Of a stretch of DNA of 64,000 bases, positions 62,861-64,000 are shown one piece after another. The position numbers were made by a program, and so were the translations under genes. Positions within the stretch are counted from its first letter, which is position 1. Each line of letters starts with the position of its first letter. The stretch comes from an uncultured Kiloniellaceae bacterium (GTDB lineage Bacteria > Pseudomonadota > Alphaproteobacteria > Kiloniellales > Kiloniellaceae): the NCBI GenBank assembly GCA_947500035.1, contig CANMQP010000011.1:1-64000 (forward strand). The letters run 5' to 3'. The notes under the pieces are model-generated. The model worked only from the letters and a program-made list of their open reading frames with translations, had not been told where the DNA came from and searched no databases.

Positions 62861-64000
62861 ATGCCTGATTCCAGCACCACAGCCCACCGCAATGATAAAG
62901 GCCAAAGCGCATCTGGTGCGCCTGTGGCTTCAAGGCCGGGCGTCAATCCGGCCTCCGAACCGGCGCCCAAAACTGCCAGCGTGACGCCGATGATGGCGCA
63001 GTATCTGGAGATCAAGGCGGGTTACCCCGACGCGCTGTTGTTCTACCGCATGGGTGATTTCTACGAACTCTTCCATGAAGATGCCGTGCTGGCATCGGCG
63101 GCCTTGGACATCACGCTGACCAAACGGGGCAAGCATGAAGGTGCCGACATCGCCATGTGCGGTGTGCCGGTGCATTCGGCGGACGGCTACCTCTCACGCC
63201 TGATCCGCAAGGGTTTCAAGGTCGCGGTCTGCGAACAGACGGAAAATCCCGCCGAAGCCAAGAAGCGCGGCAGCAAGTCCGTGGTGCGTAGAGATGTGGT
63301 GCGTCTGGTCACACCCGGAACCCTGACCGAAGACGAGCTGCTGGATGCGCGAAACCACAACTATCTTGCCGCGCTCGCCGAAACCGGTGGCGCGGCGGCC
63401 GGCCGCCTCGGCCTGGCCTGGCTGGACATGTCAACCGGCGATTTCCACGTCCAGCCCCTGAATCACGTCGATCTCAGCGCGGTCCTGGCGCGCCTGACAC
63501 CGGGGGAGTTGCTTCTGCCGGACCGCCTGACCCAGCGGCCCGAACTCTTCGAGGTCTTTAGCGAGTGGAAAGACAGGCTGACGCCCCTGCCCTCGGCCCG
63601 TTTCGACAGCGAGAATGCCAAACGCAGGATCGAGACGCTGTTCGAGGTCAAGGCCCTGGATGCCTTCGGTGATTTCGAGCGCGCCGAACTGGCCGCGGTG
63701 GGAGCCTTGCTTGACTACGTAGAGCTGACCCAGAAGGGCCGCCTGCCCAGGCTCATGCCGCCGAGCCGACTGCGCCAGGGCAGCGTCATGGAGATCGATG
63801 CCGCGACGCGGCGCAACCTGGAACTCAGTCAGGCGCTCAGCGGTGGCCGCGCCGGCAGTCTTCTGACGACTATCGACCGGACGGTGACGGGGGCCGGTGC
63901 ACGTTTGCTTGCTTCCCGGCTCGCGGTGCCCTTGACGGATGCGGCGGCCATTACGGCCCGCCAGGACGTCGTGGCCTATCTGATCGAAAATGATCCGCTG
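62861..64000 (+). CDS. mutS: DNA mismatch repair protein MutS (5' part, cut by window end)
   Basis: The frame from the ATG at 62861 is open for 380 codons to the last base of the window. MutS recognises base mismatches and starts repair. An N-terminal disordered extension of about 40 residues is followed by [51 protein letters not shown], with the mismatch-wedging Phe67 and Glu69 of the FYE motif, then the connector and lever domains ([64 protein letters not shown]). The ATPase domain lies beyond the window. Divergent from the maeB side across 274 bp without recognisable genes. Confidence 0.97.
   Translation, partial: MPDSSTTAHRNDKGQSASGAPVASRPGVNPASEPAPKTASVTPMMAQYLEIKAGYPDALLFYRMGDFYELFHEDAVLASAALDITLTKRGKHEGADIAMCGVPVHSADGYLSRLIRKGFKVAVCEQTENPAEAKKRGSKSVVRRDVVRLVTPGTLTEDELLDARNHNYLAALAETGGAAAGRLGLAWLDMSTGDFHVQPLNHVDLSAVLARLTPGELLLPDRLTQRPELFEVFSEWKDRLTPLPSARFDSENAKRRIETLFEVKALDAFGDFERAELAAVGALLDYVELTQKGRLPRLMPPSRLRQGSVMEIDAATRRNLELSQALSGGRAGSLLTTIDRTVTGAGARLLASRLAVPLTDAAAITARQDVVAYLIENDPL

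Overview
The window is a GC-rich stretch of bacterial chromosome with almost no gaps. Protein families and gene order point to an alphaproteobacterium, most likely of the Rhodospirillales/Kiloniellales type: secB-fxsA-tim44-mltA, smr, hslUV next to hisBHAFE-hinT, hrcA-grpE, dnaKJ-dapB, phoR-pstSCAB-phoU-phoB, and maeB divergent from mutS. This placement is inferred from recognised families and synteny; no marker RNA gene is present. I found no rRNA, tRNA, CRISPR array or prophage.

Layout. 1-75: the last 20 codons and right end of a probable IS5-family element, abutting a dispersed repeat. 76-8,727: protein export and envelope genes (secB, a phosphatase, fxsA, Tim44-like, mltA), a lactate-utilisation operon (lutABC) behind a GntR-type operator, smr, and a small XRE regulator. 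8,728-16,235: hslUV, the histidine genes hisB-hisH-GNAT-hisA-hisF-hisE, hinT and a small unknown gene. 16,236-26,700: a more accessory stretch with a full repeat copy, an unlisted 58-aa gene, comM, a tetR gene with two near-identical operators, a PEP-CTERM protein behind a sigma-54-type promoter, a secreted beta-propeller protein, a SulP transporter, gshB, a SirB1-like protein and a BON lipoprotein. 26,700-43,000: yraN, rsmI, an LpoA-like lipoprotein, hemW-rdgB-rph, hrcA-grpE, alkB, dnaK-dnaJ-dapB, a cytochrome c/sugar-dehydrogenase pair, a DUF2244 protein and nth. 43,000-51,640: a small lipoprotein with a CysZ-like protein, a PfkB kinase, typA, an MFS permease and a Pat-type GNAT/acyl-CoA-synthetase fusion. 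51,640-59,540: the complete phosphate-starvation locus, all on the minus strand, with a Pho box before pstS and a terminator between pstS and pstC. 59,700-64,000: maeB, a stress-type membrane protein and the first 380 codons of mutS, cut by the window end.

How the parts work together. Protein-quality genes (secB, hslUV, hrcA, grpE, dnaK, dnaJ) are dispersed but near each other; dnaK has a good RpoH-type promoter and no CIRCE element is visible by eye. The pho/pst genes form a self-contained sensor-transporter-regulator system. lutABC should oxidise L-lactate under a FadR/LldR-like repressor encoded elsewhere.

Most of the window is ordinary core genome. The items most worth a second look are the roughly 145-bp MITE-like repeat with a covarying hairpin that twice supplies a neighbour's stop codon, the sigma-54 promoter of the PEP-CTERM gene, the orphan duplicate of the tetR operator/start region, and the 58-aa protein gene. 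I did not find convincing evidence for a wholly new multi-gene system.
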